64,000 bases of DNA from CBDEGK01 sp965237855 (GCA_965237855.1 CBDEGK010000002.1:124001-188000); one strand, 5' to 3'; positions 8,036 through 17,705 are shown, counted from the stretch's first letter. The notes: generated by a model not told the origin, from the letters alone. Numbers and translations: made by a program.

Positions 8036-9961
8036 ATGGCTTACCGCTGGGTATACAGCTCTGTAATATTCATCGCTGCTTTTGCTATTTACACCCAGGG
8101 AATCGGCGATTTCTACCTCTTTGATAGCAAGTTGCATTTGCTGGAAAACACTTCGCTGTTTGCCGATTTCACCTCGGCTTCCGATTGGCTGGCGGCGATG
8201 GACAGTTCCAAGAGTGGTCCGACTGGGCGGCCTGTCGCCATGCTTTCTTTCGCCCTGGAACGTTGGTTTACCGATACTCCGGAGCCAACCTGGTCCAAGC
8301 TGATTAACCTCTGGCTGCATCTCTCTGTTGGCTTTGTTCTGTATTTACTCACCTTGCGAATGGTCGAGCAGATTGCAACACAGAGCTCCGAACCAGCCCG
8401 GTTGGCGATGGCTTTGTGTTCAGCGGGCATCTGGCTGCTACATCCGATTCAGACTTCTACCGTACTCTACGCAATCCAGCGCATGGAAGTGCTTTCTGCC
8501 TTGTTTGTGTTACTGGGCTTATTGGCTTTTCTTAGCTATCGAAAACTGTGGCTTAGCCGTGTGCCGACAGCCCAGGAGTTGGCCGATTGCTCATTGTTGG
8601 TAATCCTGTGCCTGGCGCTGGCGGTTCTGTCCAAAGAGAACGGAATTATCCTGCTGCCACTCATTGCACTGTTGGAGGCAAGCATTTTTTCCTTCCAGGT
8701 GGATGGACGAGAGCGTCCCCGGTTGCGGCTGTTTGTCTATCTATCTCTGTTTATCCCATTGGCTATTTTCTGCTTTCTGCTGATTTATCCACCGACTCAG
8801 CTGATAGAGGCCTACAGTATTCGCCCCTTCGATTTGCACGAGCGTGTTTTAACCCAATCTCGACTTCTATGGGAATATTTGTCCTGGATGTTACTGCCCG
8901 ATATCCGGCCGCTGGCGCTTCACCATGATGACATTCTATTGTCCCGAGACTTGATGCGCCCTCCCTCTACCAGTTGGTCAGTGCTGGGCTGGATTGTCGT
9001 ACTACTCTTGTTTGTCACCAGCCTGTGGCGACAATGGCGGCTGCCGGCCCTGGCGATTGGATGGTTCATTATTTGCCATTCGGTGGAATCAACTTTATTA
9101 CCATTGGAGCTTGCCTATGAGCATCGCAACTATCTCGCGCTCGCCAGTGTATGCTGGTTGGCCGCGTGGTTGATATGGCAGGTGTGGCCCAAGGCGTCGG
9201 ATACCCAGCGATTGACCGTCAGTGCCGTGTTGATTGGTTTACTGTGTGTGCAGTTATTTTCCCGGGTGACTTTGTGGCAGGATGAAGAGCAACTCTCCGC
9301 CTATCACTTGACGCATCATCCAACGTCCAAACGCTCCATCTACCACTATGCCAATACCCAACTAAGACTGGCGGAACTACGCGGCGAGGGGCCGGAGGTT
9401 CAAGCAGGCCTCACCCTGGCTCGGCATTACTACCAACGCCTCTACGATCTTTCGCCAGATTCATTTACAGCCTTGGTGACCCTGTTCTATCTGGATGAAC
9501 GGTACTTTTCCTCTTTCGAGAGCGAGCGCTGGGCGCAGGCAATGCTGTCTGCCCTGGAAAGCAAAGACATGCTTAGGATAGGAGATGCGCCTGCTTTCGG
9601 CCTGTTGCTGCGATGCCAGATAGAAGCGTTCTGTGCTCTCGAAACGGCGCAAATGGAGAATATTTTCAAGCTGCTTATCGCCAGGCAGCCGAATGACCCG
9701 GTGTATCCCAACTTGCATGCAATCTATCGCGGCGAGGTAGTGGGGGATATGCGTTCCGCGATCGACATCCATACCAGGCTCATTGAACGCTTCCCCGAAT
9801 ACGTACCTGCCTACATAGGGCTGGCTACCTGGTTGGATCGCAGTGGCGCCGATGCACAATCCTACGAAGTGCTACGCAATCTGCTCGGAGTTGAGGCAGA
9901 TATTACACGGGTTAAATTGCTATTGAACAGCTTTAAACGTGCGGTCCCTGGTGACAGTTGA
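8036..9961 (+). CDS. GT-C-like multispanning membrane protein with helical C-terminal domain (copy 1)
   Basis: A 641-residue protein with about ten hydrophobic segments in the first 420 residues and a soluble, TPR-like C-terminal part. The ATG at 8036 is preferred (GGAAG 9 bases upstream) over the TTG at 8027. Layout and motifs recall TMTC-type/O-mannosyltransferase GT-C proteins: an acidic residue in the first outer loop (FYLFDSK, D30), then TGRPVAMLSFALE, SKENGIILLPL, a VESTLLPLELAYEHRNYL block and a W-rich segment entering the helical repeats. The next gene is clearly a paralogue. Directly after pilA, a pilin or surface glycan transferase is the best guess. Donor sugar and acceptor are unknown. 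Confidence 0.65.
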   Translation: MAYRWVYSSVIFIAAFAIYTQGIGDFYLFDSKLHLLENTSLFADFTSASDWLAAMDSSKSGPTGRPVAMLSFALERWFTDTPEPTWSKLINLWLHLSVGFVLYLLTLRMVEQIATQSSEPARLAMALCSAGIWLLHPIQTSTVLYAIQRMEVLSALFVLLGLLAFLSYRKLWLSRVPTAQELADCSLLVILCLALAVLSKENGIILLPLIALLEASIFSFQVDGRERPRLRLFVYLSLFIPLAIFCFLLIYPPTQLIEAYSIRPFDLHERVLTQSRLLWEYLSWMLLPDIRPLALHHDDILLSRDLMRPPSTSWSVLGWIVVLLLFVTSLWRQWRLPALAIGWFIICHSVESTLLPLELAYEHRNYLALASVCWLAAWLIWQVWPKASDTQRLTVSAVLIGLLCVQLFSRVTLWQDEEQLSAYHLTHHPTSKRSIYHYANTQLRLAELRGEGPEVQAGLTLARHYYQRLYDLSPDSFTALVTLFYLDERYFSSFESERWAQAMLSALESKDMLRIGDAPAFGLLLRCQIEAFCALETAQMENIFKLLIARQPNDPVYPNLHAIYRGEVVGDMRSAIDIHTRLIERFPEYVPAYIGLATWLDRSGADAQSYEVLRNLLGVEADITRVKLLLNSFKRAVPGDS

Positions 9962-11849
9962 AGTCGTGCGACAAGTAGTGGCAAGGCTCCTGGTTTGGAC
10001 CTTGTTACTCGCGCTCTGCGTCTGGGCCTATCTGCCGGGCCTGGACGGCCCGAGCATGCTTGATGACGGCGTGAATCTCGACGCTGTTGAAATTTTGGGC
10101 GAGCATCCAGAGTTCTTTTTCGACGTGGTTCGCGGTAATTTTTCAGGGCCTCTGGGAAGACCTCTCAGTATGCTGACTTTTAGTCTAGAGAAAGTCTATA
10201 TCGATGCTGGTCTGTATGGCAGCAAGCTACTGAATTTATTCATACATGTTTTGATTGCCACAGTTCTAGTGGGCTTTTCTCGCGATATATTTGCACACTT
10301 GGGATATGAGCGGCCTTGGATTCTGGCGGCTGTAGTGAGTGGGCTGTGGCTTTTTTCCCCGCTTTTTGTCAGTACAGTTCTCTATGTGGTACAGCGCATT
10401 GCCCAGTTGGTCACGCTATTTTCGCTGTTTGCACTGTGGGCCTATTTGCGCAGCCGCACAAATGTCGGTGTTCTCAGGTGGATATGGGCGGCGCTGTGCT
10501 TACTGGCTACGCTGGCTGCTCCCTTTGCAAAGGAAAATGGTTTGTTGATAGTGCCTATGCTCTGCTTGTTGGAGTGGCAGGTGCTGCGGTTTGGAGGCTT
10601 GGCGCAGGGCTCCTCTCTTGCTTTGAGACGGTTGTGTCTGGGGATACTAAGCGCTGGATTGCTGGGCGCGATGTTGCTGGTGGTGTTGCAGCCTGACGCC
10701 ATTTTTTCGGGCTTTGAAGCTCGAAATTTCAATTTATATGAACGTCTGTTAACCGAGGCTCGAATACTGTGGGCCTACGTATTTCAGTTAGCGTGGACGG
10801 ATACCGCGGTTCTGGGGTTGTTTCATGACGGTTATATTGTTTCACATTCAGTGGTGGAACCTGCGACAACGCTCTGGGCGTTGTTGGGCTGGCTGACTGT
10901 CGGCGTGATTTGGGTAAATTGTGCGGCCAACGGTCGCCTACCGGGTTTTGTGTTTGGCTTGGCCATGTTTATAACTGCGCACGCGATGGAATCCAGTATA
11001 TTTCCACTGGAACTCTATTTTGAACATCGGAATTATCTACCAGCCGTTGGGCTTCTTATTGCAGTGATAAGCCTGGGTGCGGAACTTGTCGTCAGAGCCG
11101 GTTGGAGTGCACGCTGGCTTCTTGCGCTGTCTTTGCTGATGCTGAGCAACAGTTGGTTTGTATTGGTGGCGGAAGCTGAGATTTGGTCCAGTAACACCTT
11201 GTTTCACATGGCCCAGATTAACCGGTTCCCCGATTCGCCACGCGCCAATACTGAAATGGCTCGCATGTATGCAACCGGCGGGGAGATCGATATGGCCCTT
11301 ATTTATAGTCGACGAGCGCATGACATTGAAGGTAGATACGATCTCAGTCAGCAGTTGATGGATTTGCATTTGCGCTGTCTTTCCGCCGCACCCATCAACG
11401 AGAACTCCCTGGCAGCGCTGTCTGCGCACGCTGAAGATTTTGTGGACGATGCCGCGAGTGAGCAAGCCTACCTGCTGATTCGTACGATCATTGCGAACAC
11501 CTGTGGCCGGCGGAGTGCGACACTACTTGCCAATAGGCTAATGAAATTAACAGCACTGTCGGAGCCGGCCAAGATTTCACCGAAGATGTATGTCAGCTTG
11601 GCGATACTTGAAAATCATATTGAGCGCTACGCGGAAGCCCTTGCCTATGTAGATGCACTATTAGAGCGTTCTCCAGACAGTACCCGTGGCCTCATGATGA
11701 AGCTCTATTTCACCTCTCTGCTGGAACTTGAGTTTGAGCATGGGATTGCCAGGCGACAATTGATGGACCTGCAGCAGCGGGGATTGCTGAACCAACAGCA
11801 ACAGTATAACTTGAACTTGTTCATTGAAGACGGTGTTGAACCGCAATGA
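9939..11849 (+). CDS. GT-C-like multispanning membrane protein with helical C-terminal domain (copy 2)
   Basis: A 636-residue paralogue of the preceding protein. Aligned blocks are GRPLSMLTFSLEK, STVLYVVQRIAQL, AKENGLLIVPM, NLYERLLTEARILW and MESSIFPLELYFEHRNYL. A DD pair at residues 42-43 in the first outer loop sits where GT-C enzymes keep their catalytic acid. The frame opens with a GTG at 9939, overlapping copy 1 by 23 bases; a GTG at 9951 is an alternative and no ATG is near. The second half of the coding region is visibly more AT-rich than genes elsewhere in the window, which hints at transfer. It is probably a membrane glycosyltransferase working with the GT2 proteins downstream. The substrate is unknown. 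Confidence 0.65.
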   Translation: MRSLVTVEVVRQVVARLLVWTLLLALCVWAYLPGLDGPSMLDDGVNLDAVEILGEHPEFFFDVVRGNFSGPLGRPLSMLTFSLEKVYIDAGLYGSKLLNLFIHVLIATVLVGFSRDIFAHLGYERPWILAAVVSGLWLFSPLFVSTVLYVVQRIAQLVTLFSLFALWAYLRSRTNVGVLRWIWAALCLLATLAAPFAKENGLLIVPMLCLLEWQVLRFGGLAQGSSLALRRLCLGILSAGLLGAMLLVVLQPDAIFSGFEARNFNLYERLLTEARILWAYVFQLAWTDTAVLGLFHDGYIVSHSVVEPATTLWALLGWLTVGVIWVNCAANGRLPGFVFGLAMFITAHAMESSIFPLELYFEHRNYLPAVGLLIAVISLGAELVVRAGWSARWLLALSLLMLSNSWFVLVAEAEIWSSNTLFHMAQINRFPDSPRANTEMARMYATGGEIDMALIYSRRAHDIEGRYDLSQQLMDLHLRCLSAAPINENSLAALSAHAEDFVDDAASEQAYLLIRTIIANTCGRRSATLLANRLMKLTALSEPAKISPKMYVSLAILENHIERYAEALAYVDALLERSPDSTRGLMMKLYFTSLLELEFEHGIARRQLMDLQQRGLLNQQQQYNLNLFIEDGVEPQ

Positions 11850-11863
11850 ACCCAGGGGACGAC

Positions 11864-12718
11864 ATGACCAGACTTTCGATAATAATTCCTGCGCGAGATG
11901 AGCAAGCCGGTTTGCGGAAAACGCTGCCTTCCCTGGTCGAGTTATACCCGGATGCTGAAATCATTGTAGTGAATGATGGCTCCATTGATGCGACAAGTGC
12001 TGTGTGTGAGGAGTTCGGTGTCAAGCAGGTGACCCACCCTTATTCCAAGGGCAATGGTGCCGCCATCAAATCTGGTACACGTGCTGCCAGTGGTGAAATT
12101 CTCGTGTTCATGGATGGTGATGGGCAGCATTCTGCAGAAGCGATCGCAGCACTGCTCGAGAAGATAGAGGAGGGATTTGATCTTGTAGTCGGCGCCAGGA
12201 AGGGCATGAAGTCCCAGGCCAGCCTGGCTCGCTGGAGCGCCAACAATCTATACAATTGGTTGGCGAGCATAATGGTGAACCATCGAATAGAGGACCTGAC
12301 TTCGGGCTTTCGAGCTGCCCGTCGAGATAAATTTCTTGAGTTTCTATACCTGTTACCCAATGGCTTCTCTTACCCAACAACAACTACCATGGCTTTCTTT
12401 CGTGCGGGTTATTCAGTCAGTTTTGTGCCGATTCAAGTGGCCACGCGATTGGGTAAAAGCCATATTAACTTGCTGCGCGATGGCGTGCGTTTTTTCCTTA
12501 TCGTGTTTAAGATCGGCACTTTATACTCTCCCCTCAAGATATTTTTCCCGCTCTCTGTGGGATTGACTGGCCTTGGGTTCGCTAACTACGCTTACTCGTA
12601 CCTGACTAGCGGCCGATTTACCAATATGAGTGCGTTGTTGTTGCTGGCTGCGGTTGTGGTCTTTCTAATTGGTCTGGTATCGGAGCAGATTACCAATCTT
12701 ATGTACAAGAATAATTAG
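11864..12718 (+). CDS. GT2 glycosyltransferase, polyprenyl-phosphate type, with C-terminal membrane anchor
   Basis: A DPM1/GtrB-like family 2 glycosyltransferase of 284 residues. It would move a sugar from a nucleotide donor to undecaprenyl phosphate on the cytoplasmic face. Visible features are LSIIIPARDEQAGL, the acidic VVNDGS loop, the DxD-like FMDGDGQH metal motif, LTSGFRAARR, and two C-terminal hydrophobic helices (about 225-250 and 255-278). The ATG at 11864 has a good AGGGGA site 7 bases upstream. An in-frame ATG at 11846 overlapping the upstream stop is the alternative. It lies within the glycosylation cassette and probably supplies lipid-linked sugar to the GT-C proteins. Confidence 0.82.
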   Translation: MTRLSIIIPARDEQAGLRKTLPSLVELYPDAEIIVVNDGSIDATSAVCEEFGVKQVTHPYSKGNGAAIKSGTRAASGEILVFMDGDGQHSAEAIAALLEKIEEGFDLVVGARKGMKSQASLARWSANNLYNWLASIMVNHRIEDLTSGFRAARRDKFLEFLYLLPNGFSYPTTTTMAFFRAGYSVSFVPIQVATRLGKSHINLLRDGVRFFLIVFKIGTLYSPLKIFFPLSVGLTGLGFANYAYSYLTSGRFTNMSALLLLAAVVVFLIGLVSEQITNLMYKNN

Positions 12719-12822
12719 TTGGCCCCAGCTTCAATAACTTAAGCTTCCATTGGGCGTCGGTAAGTGGTTATTCTTGCCGTAGTAAGAAGAACACTCAGTT
12801 TCAAGTATATCTAGGACAATAA

Positions 12823-13509
12823 GTGACAAGCATTAGTGTAGTCATTCCCTGTTACAACGAACGCGAAACACTGGCTGAGCTATTACAGGCTGTTCGAGCC
12901 ATTGTGCCCGATGCGGAGGTCATCCTGGTTGACGATGGCTCCGAAGATGGCACCCGGGATCTCCTCAACGGCGAGTTGGAGACACTCATCAGCAAGCTGA
13001 TACTGCAAACTCACAATCAGGGCAAAGGTGCTGCTCTGCGAGCCGGCATCGCAGTGGCCACCGGAGATATTGTCATCATCCAGGATGCCGATCTTGAGTA
13101 CGATCCCGCCCAGTACCCGCTGCTGCTGGAGCCCATCACCTCAAACAGAGCCGACGTGGTTTATGGTTCGCGATTCATCGGTGCGGGGCCTCACCGGGTA
13201 CTCTATTTTTGGCACCGTGTGGGCAATGGCCTGCTGACGTTGTTGTCGAATATGTTTACCAATCTCAATCTCACCGACATGGAGACCTGCTACAAGGTTT
13301 TTCGGCGTGACATCATTCAGCAAATTACCATCGAGGAAGACCGTTTCGGGTTTGAACCCGAAATCACAGCCAAGCTGGCCAAGATGCGTGTGCGTATCTA
13401 CGAAGTGGGTATTTCATATTACGGACGTACTTACGAGGAGGGCAAGAAAATTAGCTGGCGGGATGGTGTCAGCGCGCTGTACTGCATACTCAAATACAAT
13501 CTGCGTTAG
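12823..13509 (+). CDS. GT2 glycosyltransferase, dolichyl-phosphate-sugar-synthase-like
   Basis: A soluble 228-residue DPM1-like GT2 enzyme. It begins at a GTG (12823) preceded by AGGA. The GT-A fold is recognised by ISVVIPCYNE, the VDDGSEDGT loop, and QDADLEYDP, the DxD metal site. The FGFEPEITAKLAK and ISYYGRTYEEGKKI blocks are typical of polyprenyl-phosphate beta-hexosyltransferases. Unlike the preceding gene it has no C-terminal membrane helices. It is followed 5 bases later by gtrA, the usual partner. Two different GT2 enzymes imply either two lipid-linked sugars or two steps. Confidence 0.85.
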   Translation: MTSISVVIPCYNERETLAELLQAVRAIVPDAEVILVDDGSEDGTRDLLNGELETLISKLILQTHNQGKGAALRAGIAVATGDIVIIQDADLEYDPAQYPLLLEPITSNRADVVYGSRFIGAGPHRVLYFWHRVGNGLLTLLSNMFTNLNLTDMETCYKVFRRDIIQQITIEEDRFGFEPEITAKLAKMRVRIYEVGISYYGRTYEEGKKISWRDGVSALYCILKYNLR

Positions 13510-13514
13510 CCATC

Positions 13515-13919
13515 ATGCGCGCGCACGCACTCAACCTGGTCAAATACTTCTTCGTCGGCGGCACGGCTGCGGTGGTCGATTGGGCTATTTTCTGGGTATG
13601 CGCGGTACAGCTGAATTGGAATTATTTGGTTGTTGGTGGGGGCGGGTTTGTGTTGGCGGCCGGTGTGAACTATGTGCTCTGCATTCGGTTTGTCTATGAG
13701 AGCGGTCAGCGCTTTTCCCAGCGCGGTGAGCTCTTCGGTGTCTACCTGGTCAGTGGTATCGGTTTGTTGATACATGAGATTATCCTCCACCTGGCGGTGC
13801 AGAATCTCGACCTACACTTGATGTTGTGCAAGATATTTGCCACCGGCATGGTGTTTTTCTGGAATTTCGGTATGCGCAATTTTTACCTGTTTGCCCGTCC
13901 ACAACGCCATGAGGGGTGA
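13515..13919 (+). CDS. GtrA-family membrane protein
   Basis: A 134-residue GtrA-like protein with four hydrophobic helices (roughly 10-30, 35-58, 72-95 and 105-127) and the signature KYFFVGGTAAVVDW near the N terminus. GtrA proteins are thought to flip polyprenyl-phosphate-linked sugars across the inner membrane. It is packed behind the GT2 gene and overlaps the next gene, consistent with one transcript. It links cytoplasmic sugar activation by the GT2 enzymes to use by the periplasmic-facing GT-C enzymes. Confidence 0.9.
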   Translation: MRAHALNLVKYFFVGGTAAVVDWAIFWVCAVQLNWNYLVVGGGGFVLAAGVNYVLCIRFVYESGQRFSQRGELFGVYLVSGIGLLIHEIILHLAVQNLDLHLMLCKIFATGMVFFWNFGMRNFYLFARPQRHEG

Positions 13920-15408
13920 TCGGCTCCAGCTTATCTCGCTGGCTCTGATTGTATTGTTCGCTGGGACAACGACCTGGTTTGCGACGGCCTAGGGCCCGGG
14001 ACTGAGTCCCGACTCCATAAGCTACTTGCGCAGTGTGCGCTCGCTGGTGGATGGTGGTTCTCTGTTCTCTCTTGGATTACACGTCCCCCCAGGTTACCCA
14101 CTATTGTGGCGCTTATTTGAATATGCGGCGGGCGAAGAAATGCTCGCCGCGCGTCTATTGTGTTCGGTCAGCTTCGGCTTGCTTGTCTTTGCTGTCGGCA
14201 AATTATTGAGTCAGGCGAAGGTTGCTCGCCCACTGTTGTTGGCCACGGTGGTACTGATACTGGTGGTTCCCAAGTTCAATCTCCTGTTCTGGTATGCATT
14301 GTCGGAAGCCCCTTTCCTGGCAGTGCTATTCTGGGCGATCTGGTTTGCCCTGCAACTGATTGAGGGTCGCAGTGGTAGCACCTGCTGGCTTGCACTGTGT
14401 GTTTCCCTGGCATTGCTCTGTTTGCTGCGATTTACCGCCGCTCCCTTTGTGATTGCTCTGATTGTCTATCTGTACTTTGCTCGCCCGCCAGCACAGCGAG
14501 GGTGGAATAAACGGCTGACACTGCTGGTGCTGGTTGCTAGCTCGCCGCTTCTGCTCTGGTTGGCGGTGTCGGGGGGCTATTCTGACAACGATAGTACTCG
14601 TCAGCTGAGCTATCATGGCCTACAACAGACGCACTGGCTGCATCTTGTGCGGACCCTGTCATTCTGGAGTGGGGGGCTGGATGGGCGCTTAGGGCTGTTG
14701 GGCGCGCTTGCTTTGATAGTGGGCAGTCTGGTGAGTTCCTCCCGTCAGCAGTCACATCTGGTGGGTATCTGCCTGTTTTCAATCCTCGGATACACGCTAT
14801 TTCTGAGCTTGTCGATTAGTTTTGTAGATGCCCACACCCTGGTAGACGTTCGGATTCTCTCCCCTGTTTTGCCCATGCTGCTGATACTCGCCGCCTGTCA
14901 GTTCCAGTACCTGCGTTGGCACTGGCGGGGGAGCGGCATCCTGTTGATCTGTGCACTGTTGTTGGTGCCTGGGTTTGGCCGGGATCTCGCCAGCAGCGCG
15001 AAGGATGGGGAGGGTTATTCGAGTACGAAATTGCGGCGGTTGGAGGTGGTAACCACGATCGCCAGTTTGCCCGCAGAGGTTCCGATCTACACTAATATTG
15101 GCGAGTTGTTTTACCTGGATGCGCGTCGCGAAACCAGGCAAATACCTTTCTACCGCAATCCGATCACTACCATCTGGAACCAGAGCTTAAGTTCAGAGTG
15201 GGAGGCTGTGGTAGAGGACCTGCGCGCCAACAACGGCGTGGTGGTGTGGGGCCAGGCCGGCAGCTTTCGCACTTACCTGCCTACAGTTGAGGATATGCTC
15301 GGCTTTGGTGACCTGGTAATCAGCGAGGAGCTTGAGGGCGGTGTCATCATGCGCCTGCGGCCCCAGGCTCCTGCGTCAGAGCTGCGAGATTCTGTCAAGA
15401 CGCATTGA
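13909..15408 (+). pseudogene. GT-C (GT39/GT83-like) glycosyltransferase interrupted by an amber codon
   Basis: Reading from ATG 13909 gives a first membrane helix (SLALIVLFAGTTTWF), then TAG at 13990-13992. The same frame continues without another stop to 15408. Right after the TAG comes GLSPDSISYLRSVRSL, the acidic first outer loop typical of bacterial GT-C transferases. It is followed by PPGYPLLW and about ten further hydrophobic helices. Any later start (for example TTG at 14026) would lose the first helix and the probable catalytic Asp. Hence the gene looks like a full-length enzyme of about 500 codons with one nonsense change. The start overlaps gtrA by 11 bases. Alternatives are a sequencing error or amber suppression. 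Confidence 0.75.
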
Positions 15409-17598
15409 TCAGGCGGCCGCTGCCTGTGCTGCACGAGCCTTCTGCTCTCGTCGGCAGCGGTGTAGCACCGGTTCCGTGTAACCATTGGGTTGGGCGCAGC
15501 CTTCGAATACCAATTCGCAAGCTGCCTGGAAGGCAATGCTATCGGCGAAGTCTGGTGCCATGTTTCGGTACTCCGGATCGGCGGCGTTTTGCGTGTCCAC
15601 TACCGCAGCCATGCGTTGCATGGTGTCGCGCACTTGCTGTTCGGTGCAGATACCGTGGCGCAACCAGTTGGCGATGTGCTGGCTGGAGATTCTCAGGGTA
15701 GCGCGGTCTTCCATCAGCCCCACGTTGTTGATATCTGGCACCTTGGAACAGCCGACGCCGTGATCGATCCAACGCACCACATAGCCGAGGATGCCCTGGG
15801 CATTATTATCGAGCTCGCGTTGTACCTGCTCTTTATTCAGTGGCGTGCCACTGTAAAGAGGAATGGTAAGAATGTCTTCCAACGCAGCCTGCTGTCGCTG
15901 TTTGATCTGCGCCTGCTGGGCCATGACATTGACCTGGTGATAGTGGATGGCATGGAGGGTCGCTGCGGTGGGAGAGGGTACCCAGGCGGTATTGGCACCT
16001 GCCTGCGGATGGCCAATTTTCTGCTCCATCATGGCCGACATTAAATCTGGCATGGCCCACATGCCTTTGCCAATCTGGGCCTTGCCCTGCAAGCCGGCTT
16101 GCAGGCCGATATCCACGTTCCAGTTTTCATAGGCCTTGATCCAGGTCTCCTGCTTCATCTCTCCCTTGGGCGTCATGGCGCCGGCTTCCATACTGGTGTG
16201 CATCTCATCGCCAGTGCGATCGAGAAAGCCGGTGTTGATGAATACAAGTCGCTCGGCGGCGATGCGAATACATTCTTTGAGATTGACGGTAGTGCGGCGT
16301 TCTTCATCCATGATGCCCAGTTTCAGAGTATTGCGGGGCATACCCAGCATGTCCTCAATACGGCCGAACAAGTCACAGGTGAAGGCGACTTCGGCAGGCC
16401 CGTGCATTTTGGGTTTGACGATATAGACGCTGCCCTTGCGGGAATTGCTGAGTGCCTTGTTTACTTGCAGATCGTGTAGGGCAATGGTGCTGGTGAAGAT
16501 GCCATCCAACATGCCCTCGGGTACTTCTCTGCCCTCCGCGTCGAGGATGGCGTCAGTGCTCATCAGGTGGCCTACGTTGCGCACAAACAGCAGGCTGCGT
16601 CCCGGTAAAGTTAACTCATCGCCATCAAGCGAGGTGTAGACGCGATCCGGGTTGAGTTTACGTTGGTGGGTTTGACCGCCCTTGTCGAAGTCCTCGCGTA
16701 GGTCACCTTTCATGAGCCCCAACCAGTTTTGATAGACCAGGACCTTGTCTTCTGCATCGACGGCGGCGACGGAATCTTCGCAATCCTGGATGGTAGTGAT
16801 TGCAGCTTCCAGGACCACATCTTTGACGCCCGCCTTGTCAGTCTCGCCGATAGGGCTGTAGTGATCGAATTGAATGTCGATATGCAGGCCATTGTTGCGC
16901 AGCAAGATTGAGCTGGGGGATTTGGGGTCACCGAGAAAGCCTTGCAGCTGACTGGCCCTGGCGAGGCTGCTGATACTGCCGTCACCGAGGGTGACCAGCA
17001 GGCGGCGATCGACGATGCAGTAGGCAGTGGCCTCGGCGTGACTGCCCGATTCCAACGGCACGGCCTGGTCCAGAAACCGGCGAGCGTAGGCGATGACCTC
17101 GTTTCCGCGAATGGCGTTGTAGCCGACACCGCGCTCGGCGCCATTTTCTTCATCAATGACGTCGGTACCGTAGAGAGCATCGTAGAGACTACCCCAGCGG
17201 GCGTTGGCGGCATTGAGCGCATAGCGCGCGTTCATCACCGGTACCACCAACTGCGGACCGGCGATGATGGCGACCTCGTCGTCAACATTTTCGGTGGTGA
17301 TGGAAAAGTCTTCGCCTTCGGGTAACAGGTAGCCAATTTCCTCCAGGAAGGCGCGATAGGCGGCGCGATCGTAGTCGCTGCCGGCATTGTCGCGATGCCA
17401 TTGATCAATTTGCTGCTGCAGCTGGTCTCGCTGCTCCAGCAGGTCGCGATTGCGGGGGCTGAGATCGCGAAACAAGGCCTCCAGGTCAGCCCAGTAGGCA
17501 TCGGCTTTGATGCCGGTTCCCGGTAATATCTGCTGCTCCAGCAATTGGTGAAGCTCACGCGACACCTGCAGTTTGCCCTGTTGAATGCGATCGCTCAT
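15409..17598 (-). CDS. glcB: Malate synthase G
   Basis: This 729-residue monomeric malate synthase condenses glyoxylate with acetyl-CoA, in the glyoxylate shunt or glycolate use. Family blocks are GLMKGDLREDF, SRKGSVYIVKPKMHGPAEV, LGIMDEERRTTVNL, FLDRTGDEMHTSMEAGAM and the C-terminal VVRWIDHGVGCSKVPD. The length matches GlcB (about 720). No isocitrate lyase or glycolate oxidase gene is adjacent. Its stop abuts that of the convergent GT-C pseudogene, the two stops together forming TGATCA. It supports growth on acetyl-CoA-yielding substrates such as those of the acyl-CoA genes nearby. Confidence 0.97.
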   Translation of the reverse strand: MSDRIQQGKLQVSRELHQLLEQQILPGTGIKADAYWADLEALFRDLSPRNRDLLEQRDQLQQQIDQWHRDNAGSDYDRAAYRAFLEEIGYLLPEGEDFSITTENVDDEVAIIAGPQLVVPVMNARYALNAANARWGSLYDALYGTDVIDEENGAERGVGYNAIRGNEVIAYARRFLDQAVPLESGSHAEATAYCIVDRRLLVTLGDGSISSLARASQLQGFLGDPKSPSSILLRNNGLHIDIQFDHYSPIGETDKAGVKDVVLEAAITTIQDCEDSVAAVDAEDKVLVYQNWLGLMKGDLREDFDKGGQTHQRKLNPDRVYTSLDGDELTLPGRSLLFVRNVGHLMSTDAILDAEGREVPEGMLDGIFTSTIALHDLQVNKALSNSRKGSVYIVKPKMHGPAEVAFTCDLFGRIEDMLGMPRNTLKLGIMDEERRTTVNLKECIRIAAERLVFINTGFLDRTGDEMHTSMEAGAMTPKGEMKQETWIKAYENWNVDIGLQAGLQGKAQIGKGMWAMPDLMSAMMEQKIGHPQAGANTAWVPSPTAATLHAIHYHQVNVMAQQAQIKQRQQAALEDILTIPLYSGTPLNKEQVQRELDNNAQGILGYVVRWIDHGVGCSKVPDINNVGLMEDRATLRISSQHIANWLRHGICTEQQVRDTMQRMAAVVDTQNAADPEYRNMAPDFADSIAFQAACELVFEGCAQPNGYTEPVLHRCRREQKARAAQAAAA

Positions 17599-17705
17599 GC
17601 TTGTCTATCCCGTACTTCTGAGAGGCCTGAAATCGCGACTATATGGAGGTGAGTATAATTTAGCTAATCAATCGTTTCTATCGTCGCTATTGCTTCGGTG
17701 AATAG

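Noticed and set aside
14026..15408. GT-C gene starting at TTG 14026 as an intact shorter protein
   Set aside because: This start would remove the first membrane helix and the acidic outer loop typical of the family. The upstream frame carrying both is better explained by a single amber codon.
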